Below, in pieces: positions 42,010 to 53,659 of a stretch of DNA of 64,000 nucleotides. Every line of letters starts with the position of its first letter. The first letter of the stretch is position 1. Location: the NCBI GenBank assembly GCA_030248295.1, contig JASANH010000850.1:1240001-1304000 (forward strand), given 5' to 3'. Made by a program: the position numbers and the translations under genes. The notes under the pieces were generated by a model that was given only the letters and a program-made list of their open reading frames with translations, made no database searches and was not told the origin of the DNA. The stretch is from Mesodorylaimus sp. YZB2_4 (taxonomy: Eukaryota > Nematoda > Enoplea > Dorylaimida > Dorylaimidae).

Positions 42010-43590
42010 TACAGTATACTGTACTAGCAAATATTCAAATAATAGCTACAGATATTGGTTCAGATGAGTCAGAGGCGGGAATCATGTAAGGGGAACTAAA
42101 ATTTACAACCCATTTTGGAAGTAAATTCTACCAAGGGACTACTGCAATGATGCTTACTACCAAAATGAGCGTGGGCACACTTGCAGACATGAAATTTACT
42201 ATAGCATAGCCCCTTCCCTCTTCTCCATCGAAAACATGGCAGGATGTCCGTAGCGTGGGGTTATCCCAGACTACCGTAGGAACCCATGGAGGGGAAGAAT
42301 AATAAAACCAAGTGGGTCCAGGGAGGAGAAACTATTCAAAAGGAAACATGAGGCCTTCAAGGTGATGTTAAAAAATTAGAAAGCGGTCATCTTAAAATGC
42401 TTCATAGCCATCCAGAATTTTAACCCTATCCTACTCTATGCAACAATAGCCTAATCGCAAATACTTTTGCTGTTGGACTCGTAGGCCAAACATTTCCTTA
42501 TTGTTTTCTTGGAAGGTGCAAAGTGGCAGAGCCCGCCGAAAATGCTTGTCGGAGGTTTGTGGACGAATAAGCAACCCCTTTCTGGTAAAATTTGCTGCAG
42601 CTTACCCTGTAGGACACGAACAAATCTTCATCATCCTTTCCCATTTCGCGGTGACTGCACATGTCGAACACGTATATGTAGTACACGAAATAAATAAGTG
42701 AGAAAATATGCGCTGGGAATTCTGAAGTGAGAAAGTCAAAGGGAAGAAAAATGAAAAGAAAAGGAAACCAAAACAAATGCACCCGAGCAAAATGCACACG
42801 TGGCTGTGATCTGGGAGATTCGACTGGACCAAACCAGGGGATAAACAGCCTAAAACGCGCCAATTTCAAATGTTTTCTGGGGCGCGCCTGTCCGATTAGG
42901 ATGATGGCGGATCGTCCCGAGCATTCTTATCTTGTAGCTGTAATTCGGACCCATGTTGTACCCGGGAGCAGGAGAATCAAGATAAAGTTCGAGTAAATCC
43001 ATAGTTCATGTTCATGTTTTACGACATCTACAAATGCGGGTATGTGCACTCGACCGTAAAGCGACATATCGTACAAAATGATTTACCCCCCCCCCCCCCT
43101 GAGTCGAATACGTGCAGAATAGCAAAGGTGCAAGACCAGGACTGGATCAAATCGCAAGCAAGCCATGACAGTGAATCTGGAAGTTCTATGGGCACTGGCA
43201 CGCCAAGTCAGCGTACTTTGGGTCCCAGCGACAGTACTACGCCCTTAGTGGCTTCCGTGTCTATTGCAGTCGGTCATTAAATACTTGGAACTCTTTGACA
43301 GCCTTTTTTAGAATTCGCACCAATAACTCCTTCCTTTCCTTTCCAACTTTTACGTGAAATAGGGAAAACATATTACGCCATGTATTTCCCTCAAGAAGAC
43401 TTAGCTGACATAATACTATTCCAACTCGCGAGCTACCGAGAAATCTTGTAAATTTTTCAAAAACGAAGATCAATAATAATGCCCTTTGGCGCAACGAAAT
43501 GCGAATCTAAGTTTACCATTCGAAAAATATTTTTTAACCTTTTCTCACCTTTCAAGAATTATCTCATATCACGTAGCTTCCTCACACTCT
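42010..43590. other. Between RNase H1-like genes C and D
   Basis: It probably contains the unseen first exon and promoter of gene C. No other coding segment is recognised. A dispersed-repeat copy lies at 43004-43085, and a poly-C run follows at about 43085-43100. Confidence 0.4.
43004..43085 (+). repeat. Dispersed repeat, copy d
   Basis: GTTCATGTTCATGTTTTACG, ACATCTACAAATGCG, GTGCACTCGACCGTAAAG. More diverged than copy c but the same order. Confidence 0.7.
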
Positions 43591-43593
43591 TTC

Positions 43594-45610
43594 TTACTGA
43601 ACATTCCCTTCGGCGGCCTTCCGAGCCAACTGACATGCGTTTTTTGGCTTCGAATCCTTGATGTAATGGACGACCATCCTGTCTTGCGCAAGGTTTAATT
43701 GTTGCCACAAATCAACGTTCAACACAGATTTGGAGCTATTCTTCTTGCGTTTCCAATTGAACGATTTCCATTGGTTCATGTATTTCGTAGCGCCATCGAT
43801 CAGGTACTCGCTATTGGTACGTAAAGCGATGCCAGTGTACCCTTGCTGCTTGGCCTGAAAGCAAGGAAAGTTGAGAGGTCACGTGACATTGATCAGATTT
43901 CTTATATAAGGGTATACCAGCTAAATGGAGTCAGAAGTATGGTGTGGATGTGTGCCGTGCTGATGACATCTCGCAGGACAGAAAGGGGTGTCGGTCAGGA
44001 TCATCAGAGAGGGCATTACAACGATAAATTTGAGGAAACAACCCGTTCGGGCAGGGCTATTTGCACTCACATGAGGGTAACCAAACGTCAAGCCATCGGG
44101 TTGATATTCGTCAGCCATGGGAGATCAACAATTCTCTTCTACTCGAAATAACCCATCAGGCACGAGGTTTACTCAAGTTACCCCCCGAATCGTGTAAGTC
44201 TCTATAAGCTGCTGACAATACACGATCCCAGTCTTGTTATTATTCAGGAGCTCCAAGGCAGTCCCCCAACAGCAACTACCGAAACTAGCCACTCACTGAT
44301 ACGAGCTGTGCATCATACACTACAAGAAGGGTGGCACGGCAGGAACTTTCCCACGATCCTGGCTATGCCGTAGCATTTGTTCGGGATCCCGGTCCCGATC
44401 CCGATCCCGGTCGGGATTGCCTCTCCCGAACCCGATCCCGATAAAAAGTGTTCGGGATTGGGGACTGAATATTGTGGTGATAGAATGTTTTTATTGCAAC
44501 AGGGAATGGGGCTGGTGTATGGGAAACGAGCTGTAGGGGTGATAATGGCATGATCGGATGAAACTACTCCCATAAAATGCACAAGTCCTGCTTTTTCTGA
44601 TGTACGATTTGCGCCCAGTTGGATACAGTAACAGCCCGCATTCGCCATCATTAGATGGTGGGCCTGCTGCAGAAGCTGGCGACATTCTGCTTGACACTGA
44701 CTCAGATGGTCATGGCCATCAAAATATTCAGAAGGGGAAATATAGAGACCTTGGCGGATGATTGAATTGATAGAGGAGAAGGAGGGGATTTGTTTGCTAA
44801 TTTGTAACTGATTCTTCGCTTGCCTGATTTTGAATGCAATGATAAATACTGCACTAAAAATTATCCAAGGAAAGGGAATCTGTGGCTTTTAATTTGCTGG
44901 CTACTCAGGGTGGGTTGTAGGTCATCTATAGCCAATAAAAAGCGCTCTCTTCGCAAAATCCCGATCCCGATCCCGGTCGGGATTGAGCGAGTCCCGATCG
45001 CGATCCCGAAAATAATGATCCCGAACGAACGCTACTATGCCGGAGAGATCTATCCCTCCTACCTGACGGATAGCAATAATGGCCGCTTCCAAATAGACGC
45101 GATTACACGTCTGGATTCCATACTGTTCCACCAGCTGCTTGCACACGTTATACGGGCTGTCAGTACCCCAATAAATACCGATACCGCCAATGCGTTCTTT
45201 CTCTTTGCTGTCGTTATTCAAGCACGAGCCATGAATTTCCACTATCGGATACCGGCCTTCCTAAAAACAAACCTAAAACATTCCTGATACAAAAAAGCCC
45301 AACAAGCTCTCTTACCCATAACTTCAAGTCACCGGTAGTCTCGCCCTTGAAATCACCTTGACCCTTCTCATTCTTGCCGACCTCCGAGGAGAAGCTCAAC
45401 GACTGCAACGCTTTCAACAAGGAGCCGCACGAAGCTGGTTTGCCTTTGCACTGACTTGCGTCTGCCTTCGCCTGTTTCTGAAAAGTCACAGAAAAAATCA
45501 AATAGCAATTAGAAGGCAAGAAAGTGATAAGGAAAATTCCTGCCCCCCTCTTTCCGTGGTAAGTCCGGCATATAGGCACTTACGTTTTCAACGGGGGTAT
45601 AAGCATACAT
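43594..45610 (-). CDS. RNase H1-like pseudoenzyme D
   Basis: Exons 45584-45610, 45316-45477, 45063-45260 and 43594-43854, all phase 0, give 215 residues. The short first exon (MYAYTPVEN, good GTAAGT donor) makes this the only paralogue with a plausible complete model. The second exon is basic and polar. The fold runs YPIVEIHGSC, GGIGIYWGTDSP, CNRVYLEAAIIAIRQ, LRTNSEYLIDG, DLWQQLNLAQDRMVVHY, ACQLARKA. At the four catalytic positions it has His, Tyr, Asn and Gln. No hybrid-binding domain of the usual animal N-terminal type is seen. A hAT-type element sits in the last intron only 20 nt from an exon edge. Confidence 0.83.
44371..45034. mobile_element. Non-autonomous hAT-type element, 664 bp
   Basis: Terminal repeats TAGCATTTGTTCGGGAT and (inverse) TAGCGTTCGTTCGGGAT are bounded by an exact 8-bp duplication CTATGCCG (44363-44370 and 45035-45042). 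Just inside both ends are tandem GATCCCG-type repeats in opposite orientation. There is no transposase frame. The 8-bp duplication is the hAT superfamily hallmark. Confidence 0.9.
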
Positions 45611-46835
45611 ACTGTACAGTATAAGTCAGTAGCGTTACCAAAAATTTTCTGACCTGCAAGGAGCAAAACCCAGGACTGTCGGGACCTTACGGTGTCAACG
45701 TGACAATATCCATGCACGGGCACAGGGAAAGGGGAGGGGCAGCAGGAGGGGGCTTAGTCAGCTAAAAAGTACATACTCAAGAGTCTCCCTGCGCGTGTTT
45801 ACCCCCTCCCATGGGGTTTTAGGAAAAGGACCCCCTACCCCCTGAAGTCTGATAGAAAAGCATGTTCAACCCTTCCCTTAGACAATAGTTTGGAAAAACG
45901 AGTGAATTATCGCTAGAGGTCCATTATCGCATTTTCGAAAGAAACTTCTACAAATTCAGTTTTTCCCCAACAAAAAATCCCCCCCCTTGACATCCTGGTC
46001 TCGTCCATACTTGACAATATCCTTTCAATAATCTGCAGTAGATTCCAAAATATGAAGTTCAAGATAACTTTGTCATCCGTCAACTCTGTCCCGAAAACGA
46101 GGATTATGGCACACATAAGTCAGATTACATGACAAAATGCCGGCAAGGCAAGGTCGACCCTACAATAAGTCGCCAGCCAATCAGGCAGCCGTGCAAACAA
46201 ACATCGGTAAGATGGGCCGAAAAAGGGCGCCTCATTAGTGAGCTTTGGCCACGAATTAACAATGGACGCGTCATGCAAGTGCTGTACAGCCAAGGCCGGA
46301 TAGGGAGGGAGGCGAGTCAAAACTGGCGATGAGGAGTCTCTACCAGTTGCAATCCATCACTGTATCAATAAAGTCGTTCTGAATCATATTCTCCACGATG
46401 CCATCAGAATGCGTGAAAAGTCAGAGGGCAACGATCATGGCGGTTATGTGTACAAGGAGAGCAGAGATGCCATCAATGGGAAGATTATCCGGAAACGCAC
46501 ATTATATTCCAAACGACAGTGCGGGCGTTCGCATTCGACAGTTCGTATGTTAAACGATGCTGTCGTTAAATCCAGGAGATCACAGCCATGCTCCAAATCC
46601 GGCAAAGGTTGGTGAAAAGCGCGTGAAAGATCGAGCTGGCCAGAAGTTTGCGCATGACCAATCGTGGTTGCGATTGGACGCGCCACAGTACAAGGACAGC
46701 TACCTGTTCCATATCGAATGTGAACCGGACGGTGCAGCGAGTGCGTCAGGAAATCAATGCTGCTCCTCCAACTCCCACGACATTGGACACGATGGAAATT
46801 CCAAATCAGTTGACCAAAACTGGTGAACAGTTTCT
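45611..46835. other. Gene-free stretch
   Basis: Upstream of RNase H1-like gene D. Several open frames near 46120-46830 overlap one another without recognisable domains. The sequence next to the foldback element may be part of a larger repeat. Confidence 0.35.
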
Positions 46836-48372
46836 GAGGCCGTATTCCAGAAGCGTTTTCCTGTGAGGTTTTCCAGTCAGCTGGGTGGTTTCCTCCAAGG
46901 TCACAGTAAAGCCTATTACAGAAACAATTCCGTTGACTGTTTTCCTGTCAGCGGGTCAAGTTTCCCAGTGAGCTTGAAGGGTTTACACAAAATGCCATTC
47001 CAGAAACTTTCCTTGGAGAAAAGTTCCTTCGAGTTTGACCACCTCGCAGGAAAAAACGTTTAGGTGGTCGAGAGCACCTAAAATCGGGTTTCCTGCGAGG
47101 TTTGTATATGGTTTAACATAGTCGTGTTGCTAAAATGGATTTCGTTGAATTCGATGAGGACATTTCAACCTCAACTCCAGCAATTTTCCTATGAATCAAT
47201 CTAAAATAATAAATAAAAAAAATTATCACTCCTATTAAAAAAAAAAAAAATATTTTTTTTTTAATTAAAAAAAAAAAATAATGCTTTGATGAAGAGTTGA
47301 GCAGCAGCTGCTTACTGCGCTTTGATTTTATGCAAGCAATAAGCCATATCAATTGCTCGATGGTGATTAGCCTAACATTTCACAGCTACTGCAGCTCTAT
47401 CGAAAATGATTACAGCTGTCTCCGAAGCATTTTGCAAAAAAGTCAGGTACATTAAAGGCATTTCCTGAAGGCGCTTATGCTCGAGAATGTGTGCAAGGTT
47501 GGGTGTGAGCAAATTTTAGTTAGGTTGGGCGGTTGAGACGTCTCGAGAAAACCCTGAGCAATATCGAAATCAAAAGAGTACCCGTCTGTCAACGTGGAAG
47601 TAGCGTACGACCATCATTGTATGAATTCACTAATACTGTATACTGTACATACATAGTTGGAGTCATCCCACAACTCGCACATTTTTCGACAGAGCTGCCT
47701 GCGGGATATCGTGGAGGTATTACCAGCGAGGGATCATTTCAGTCGACTCGGCCTATCCGCGCTGAAAATGGCTTCCAGTATGACACCATTCAAAGAGCCT
47801 GTTTGAAATGAGAGCCAACGGAAGTATAACAAGGCTCACAAGAAAAGGAAGGTGAGAATCGAGATCGCAATCGACAAGTGTAAGCGGCATTTTGGATGAC
47901 TTCATTCTGAGTCTCGTTGGGCACAAAACTGGCTGCATGGATATGGCTGGCCGCACGGTGCTTCGATTGGCACATGCCCGACTTTTTTGCAGAAAACACC
48001 ATAGATGAAGGACATCGTGATCGCCGATGACAACAAAAATGGCGACTGACTTTTATCGGGCTTAGGCGACGAGATTGACGCAGTTCCATTTCATCCCATA
48101 TCATGTGTGAGTGCCTGAACATGTAGTCACTTGGTTGAAACCGTAAAATCCACTGAGCTAATTCCTTCCAGCTCACTGGAAGTTTCCTTTGAGGTCACTG
48201 TGCTTCTGGAATAGGGTCACCTCACCGGGCGATTTTCCTTTGAGCTCACAGGAAAGTTCCGCCGAGCTCCAAGGGATTTTTCCCTGTGAGCTCGAAGAAA
48301 AGTTCCAGTGACCTTGAAGGAAAATTTTCCGTTCACCTCAAGGTTTCCTTCGAGTTTCTGGAATACGGCCTC
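46836..48372. mobile_element. Foldback element with repeat-filled arms
   Basis: The ends GAGGCCGTATTCCAGAA (46836-46852) and TTCTGGAATACGGCCTC (48356-48372) are perfect inverses. Both arms (about 250 nt each) contain degenerate, roughly 25-30 nt subrepeats built on TTTCCTNNGAG and GGTCACNG motifs, in opposite orientation. The centre includes a poly-A/T tract at 47215-47282. No transposase is recognised. Confidence 0.75.
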
Positions 48373-48652
48373 TGGAGGGACACTGGTCCAGGGGCCCAAC
48401 CAAACTCTAATATTTTCGACTCAGCGAAATCTACAAAATCTGTTTCTGCGGTCTGATGCAGTTATGGCATGCTTCTTTTTCTCGTTATACGTTACATGCG
48501 ACAAGTAGCAAATCCTACTTCGCAAAGAACGAATCTTCATAGTGAGACGAGAAAGTATTGAAGCCTTATAACTAAATGAGCTGAAAGAAATACTCTCTTC
48601 TGTCGGTAGTTGCCGAGTTATAGGCTCATATCCTGCAAAATAGAACCCAACC

Positions 48653-49127
48653 TCAAAAAAGTTTGCTAAAGCGACATTTTGACTCACACGCCATTCTGTC
48701 GTGCGACATTTCACACACGACGTTTTGACCCGACACGATTAACTTCGACTGAAATACAACCTCAGTCCCACTTCCAAACTGCAAGTTAACTGACCAATCG
48801 TCTTGATCTTCTAGGTTTCTCCTCAAACTGGCTTCCACCTACTTCCAACTACAGCTCATCTAACTTTCAATGTCTTACCATTTTCTCACTAATCTCTTTC
48901 TTGGACGGCGGGTGAACAATCCAAACTGAATGCTCGTCCGGCGGTTCATCGGGATCCATGCAGCAATCGATATCCTCGAAATGATAATAATCTTTCTGCT
49001 CCGTTTTGTAATTGTATGCAACGCAAGTGAAACCGTGACCATAGTTGGTGGCAGGCGAGTCAGAATAGTCCAAATCAAAATCGGAATCACAGCTGAAATC
49101 GAAATCTCGAGAATAGCCGTAAGCCAT
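48653..49127 (-). CDS. Small acidic two-exon protein, unrecognised
   Basis: Exons 48879-49127 and 48653-48838 join in phase 0 across a 40-nt intron (GTAAGA..TAG) to give 144 residues. The N-terminus is Asp/Ser/Tyr/Phe-rich (RDFDFSCDSDFDLDYSDS), followed by an acidic middle (FEDIDCCMDPDEPPDE) and a more regular C-terminal half with QFGSGTEVVFQSKLIVSG that could be beta-structured. No signal peptide or known family is seen. The short intron fits the smallest introns elsewhere in the window. Confidence 0.5.
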
Positions 49128-49129
49128 GA

Positions 49130-50249
49130 TACGTCTCCCGCAGGGTTACTACAGCGAACGGGATGATCAATCAACAAGCTTCCAGCAATGCGAACTTTCA
49201 ACATGCGAGCAGTCTGGGCAGGGGCGGCTAGGTGTGCGCGCGATGACGTGTCGCCCTACACGATGCGGGGGGGGGGGGGGGTAATAATTATCACCACCAG
49301 CCAGTCATACTGTATGCTGCGTGTGGTCCAGCAATTCAATTTGGAACCAAGCCCAGTAAAACCTGTATGCTTTCTGACGTGAGCCAACTTCGGATGCTCT
49401 ATGTTCTGGCCGTACAACGGCGAACTGATGCACAGTCATTGCACACTGAAATAGGCTTCCTTAAGACGAAGACACAACAGGGGTTCAGAAACTGAACAAG
49501 ACAAAACAAACCTCTTTCGCACATGAAGCCATGCGTAACAGGCATATACTCTGCACCTATCAGTGCACTGGTTCAGAGAGCCGGCCTGTTTCTCCAAGGT
49601 CAGGGCCATACACAAAACCGAGGTAAGGCAGGGTAGGGCATCCACACCTATTACACATGTACGTAGTTGCGTCCTAGCAGGCCTAACATTCAGAGTCGGC
49701 TTGGACACCACGCGGCTGGTTCTTCTATCGTTAGTGCATCTGGAATGAGTCTAATCTCCAGCAACGACCAAATGTGCGACTGTACAGATTGCTCGTGTTT
49801 CGAAACTGCAAAATGGCATGCTCTCTGGCTGCAGCCTCTGGCCGCTGAAGTGGCTGCAGACGTCCTAGGGCCTGTATTCAACATGAGATTTCCACGGCTT
49901 ATCGTGGCTGCGAGATCGTCAGGCATTATAGTGCTGCCATCATTGCGACTGACGTTGGGATCACCAAGCGTGATCCAATAGTTTGGACATGTTTAGTTGA
50001 TGCGCTGACCCCGACCGCCCATCACATACAGTAGAACCTTGTGGCGCTCAAGACCCTCAGACTGGAGAGTGCAAAGAAATGCCCCAGAAATCTTGGTTCC
50101 ATCAACTGAGTACGAACTCCTTTTGGCATTATATGAGTGTAACTGGAATTCGATACATTATCATGCGGCCCAGATCGAAAGTAGAGTCAAGATCTTTAGA
50201 TTTATCTTCCGCTCTGTTAGCACACCACACCATTCAAATAACTCTTCTC
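49130..50249. other. Gene-free stretch
   Basis: Contains a poly-G run at 49266-49280. No supported coding segment, although short frames overlap on both strands near 49440-49980. Confidence 0.4.
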
Positions 50250-50447
50250 TCACTGGCATTCCTTCTGAAGTAATACACTCAATTCGTCAACCTTGTTCCT
50301 GATCCAAGTCACATAAGTTGGCACACGGCTGAAAACTGGCGGCTGCTTATCCGATCTGCACTTCGCACCTTCTCCAAAGCTGACGATTCCATGTTGAATC
50401 CGCGTACCGTCATCACTCTTGCAGACGAGCGGGCCACCAGAATCACC
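50250..50447 (-). pseudogene. Orphan last exon of a chymotrypsin-like protease
   Basis: This open 66-codon segment starts at an AG acceptor with [14 protein letters not shown], continues [14 protein letters not shown] and [14 protein letters not shown], and ends in a stop. It matches exon 5 of the two intact proteases. No exon carrying the His or Asp of the triad is found in the 2 kb upstream on this strand, so it is probably a truncated duplicate. The 5' part could lie in sequence I failed to recognise. Confidence 0.75.
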
Positions 50448-50459
50448 CTGCTAGTCATG

Positions 50460-51775
50460 AACCAGCTGATCACTAGACAAGCCTTCAACTTGCTTGCCAA
50501 GTTGACGATGCTCCATCTGATGGGGCTGCGCAAATGTAAGCTGTACGCCAAGCATCTTGAGTCCGGTTCCACATTTTTTGGCAAGTTTCGACAGATTTTT
50601 TTTTGACAGATCCAAGACGTAGTCCTAGTCATTCTGTCACATTCTTTGCTGGCCAGTCTTGCTTCAACTTGCATCACTGTCAGGTCGTGTCGTTTGACGT
50701 GGCTGATTGTGGGCGCACTCGAGGCAAAAACCAACAATTTTTTAAACCCAGCTAGGCTTAATGGCACTACTGTCCCCGTTTTATCATCAGATTGTGAGGG
50801 TCAGAGTGAGATCATCAGAGTGAGGGGTCTATTACAGTAGTAAATTCAAAAATGTCTATTACAGGAACGATTACTGTGCATATACAACTTTAAGGTGTCA
50901 TATTTGGTTAATGGACTACAAGAGACAAAAATCTTTAGTTTATCGCCAATATTGTAGCCTCTAAGTTCTAAAGAAAGGTCTTGACCAGAATCAGAGGTAC
51001 TGAAGGTCCTCTGGGTCCAGGTCCTCAAAGTCCTGCAGGAAATACCGTGGATTGAATTGGGCAAGTCTGCATGCTGGTAAACCGCAACATACGGTCCAAT
51101 CCCATCCAATGTAGTTCACTAAATGTTAACATAATAAAAATTATTCCAGTCACGGACAGGTCCTTTGCTATTGGTCAAATTCATCTGATGAAATGTGCTG
51201 TGGATATTGCAATAGGTCATGGAGGAAGCTTCTCTACGGTGCCTGTCAAAATCACGGATACACTATTCGGTAATGTGTATCCGTGGTCAAAATGATACAC
51301 CACCACTGCATTTTGTTTCAAACTTGCCGCGCGCATGCCCGCGTGGCGCGGCAGTGTGCCTGCTGTTATTACCATAATACCCGCATTTCGAAATTTGTTG
51401 TTTTGGGATGCAGATATATATTTTACCCAGAATATTTTTTGCTGGCGGCCATTGAACAGAAAAAGTCGTCAAAAATTTGTGTATTTGTAAAAAGTGTCAC
51501 TCACGATTCTTAAGTTTATTATATATCTACATCAAAATTTTTGCCAAAAATTAAAAGTGAGATGTCATTTTTGTAGACCTTCTTAGCTCTTTCAATGACT
51601 GCGTGAATTTTGCACGAGCCACTACGAATTCCCGAGGGTATAAAACACCAAGTTACACATTACGTTTTTTCTGGTTTGTAACCGGAATGTGTTTTTTCCT
51701 CAAACTTTGGCTATTATTTTGAAAGCTATTAACGTTGCCTACTTCATTTTGTACTTTAAGGGTTTTCTTCATTTC
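50460..51775. other. Gene-free stretch with one perfect hairpin
   Basis: No supported gene. At 51253-51285 CACGGATACAC pairs perfectly with GTGTATCCGTG around an 11-nt loop. The 3' part is AT-rich and leads into the Tc1-like relic, so it may be that element's 5' end. Confidence 0.4.
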
Positions 51776-51779
51776 CCGC

Positions 51780-52220
51780 ATGGGTCGAAAATCTGTTCCC
51801 CTGAGTGAGAAGCTCAAAATTATTGACATGAAATTGGCGAACATTAGCAATAATAAAATTTCGAAGGAGCTTGGAGTGTCGAGGAGTTGTGTTCGAAATG
51901 TGTGGAAGCAGCATTTGGACGGTCTTTCGCCTAGCGAGAATTACAAAAACAGCGGTCGCAAACGCTGCACAAGTTCGTTCGGGCGACGATCGAAGAATGG
52001 TAACTGTAGCAAAGCGAAATCGTCAGACATCTCTACCGGATATTCAACGAGACTTAGCTGAGGCTGGAGTGTCGGTGAGCGTGTCTACAGTGTCCAGACG
52101 TCTACGAGAACATGGCTTGAACCGTGCGGCCGAGGAACGTTTGCGGGGTGTAAAGAACGAAAGGTTTGGGACAACGAAAAATGGTCAGACGTCATCTGGA
52201 GTGATGAATCATGCTGCACC
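51780..52220 (+). mobile_element. Tc1-like transposase relic, 5' half
   Basis: Frame one starts MGRKSVPLSEKLKIIDMKL and gives the first helix-turn-helix (ISKELGVSRSCVRNVWKQH). Near 51965-51985 the coding frame shifts to another, which continues DDRRMVTVAKRNRQTSLPDI and VSVSVSTVSRRLREHGL, the second helix-turn-helix. A later shift reveals VIWSDES, which holds the second catalytic Asp of the DDE domain. Nothing resembling the rest of the catalytic domain follows. It is a dead, truncated copy. Confidence 0.85.
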
Positions 52221-52438
52221 GCAAACTAAATGACTGCCGACGTTTCCGTGAGCTGTTTGTGGACCTGTACTTATATAGGTCGTCTTCACTTCTTAATTCA
52301 TGTGTCTTAACGTACTGTTCCAACGATTCTGGTGAATGCAGGTACCGTATTTATATTTGGTAATCCGTGTGTACTAAATATGCATACCTTATTTTTTCGC
52401 GCCTGCTTCTAATCAAAATCAGCTTGTGTATCACCAAT

Positions 52439-53585
52439 TCAATATTGCTTTCCCAAGCTGCTCACTTCGCGGACCTTGTTGCTGATCCAGTCAATGTAAG
52501 TTGATACTTGGGTGTAGACTGTAGGAGCTCTGTCCAGCTTGCATCCTCCTGCATCTCCGAAACTTGATATTCCATGCTGTACCCAGGCCCCTTCATTGTT
52601 TTGACAGACGAGAGGACCACCGGAATCGCCCTGAAACTGGAGTCTGACATCCTGATGTACAGTAGTCCTTACAGCTCTGGACATACCTTGCACGTCGATG
52701 CCGTCTTCGGGGAAGCGCAGACATAAGATGTGCTCCAAGTTGGACTAATAACGCTGTAGATGGTTTTATAAATGGACTTGCACGCTTCTCCGTCGACAAC
52801 TGTAGAAGTCACTTGTTTCAGGTTCTCCGACATCTTTTCCGAATCAGCTAAGGGGCAAAAATATTTTAGACTCGTTTTCTAGGAAAGACACCTTACTCAC
52901 TTTCACTCTGACCCCATCCCGTGGCGATACACGGCTGACCGACGGGAGCGTGACCACTGCTACTTGGAAGACACACTGGTCGGACAAAATCTGTAAACTT
53001 GATGGGTCTGTCTAATTGTATGATGGCAATGTCATTTGCAAGAGTGACATCATTCACGAACTGTGCATGAACAACGATGTTTTTGACTCTGCGAAAGGCT
53101 TCCCCAATTTCTGGAAAGGGTTTCAGGCCAATCGCATTGGTTCCAGCTGTTACTTGCCAAGTCGAATAGTAGGTTGGCGTGACTGCGCTGCCACTAAAAA
53201 ATTGAATGGGATTCTTCTCTGATCAAGAAGACAAACAGAAGACTATACTTGGCGAAAGCCACACAATGTGCAGCCGTCAGCACCAAATCACTTTGCTCAA
53301 CGCCCTCAGCCACACGTAATATAGATCCACCACAGAAATGACGTCCAGTTTGGGTTCGAAGGCTAATCTGCCATGGCCATGAATGGGACTTTGCGGCCTC
53401 GCCACCAATAATGCGAAGAGTGGGAAATGACGGCTTGTATCGATCTGCTGCTCTTCCACATCCGACCGTAGATTGAGCATTGACGGTGACCACCTGAGAG
53501 GCTTGCATGTGCATGGTAAAAGTCGTATATACTTAAATACAGTACGTACCTGGAATATGGCAAAAACAGCACTGAGGCGAATCAT
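52439..53585 (-). CDS. Secreted chymotrypsin-like serine protease (S1A), second intact copy
   Basis: Exons 53550-53585, 53249-53493, 52901-53193, 52687-52847 and 52439-52630 give 308 residues. The signal exon is [12 protein letters not shown]. The mature N-terminus is near [14 protein letters not shown]. The triad is His (TAAHC), Asp (NDIAIIQLD) and Ser (GDSGGPLVC). GWG is intact, and the Cys before GDSGG is present (STCKGDSGG) with its partner in GGCKLD. The residue six before the catalytic Ser is Ser, as in the other copies, suggesting chymotrypsin-like specificity. The exon plan and phases match the gene at 28682-29811, so the two share ancestry. Secreted digestive or host-interaction roles are both known for nematode S1 proteases; the sequence does not choose between them. 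Confidence 0.88.
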
Positions 53586-53649
53586 GTTCGAAATCGTGGA
53601 CCCTCTACAAAATCAGGCAAAATAGAAAGGCACGCAAGGCCTTCGCGTC

Positions 53650-53656
53650 TTTTATA
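53650..53656 (-). promoter_or_regulatory. TATA box of the second protease gene
   Basis: TATAAAA on the minus strand, about 65 nt before the ATG at 53585. Confidence 0.62.
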
Positions 53657-53659
53657 GGC

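Noticed and set aside
42498-42869. 123-codon minus-strand frame with a hydrophobic middle
   Set aside because: Its composition is AT-driven, overlapping frames exist in other phases, and no related sequence is seen in the window.
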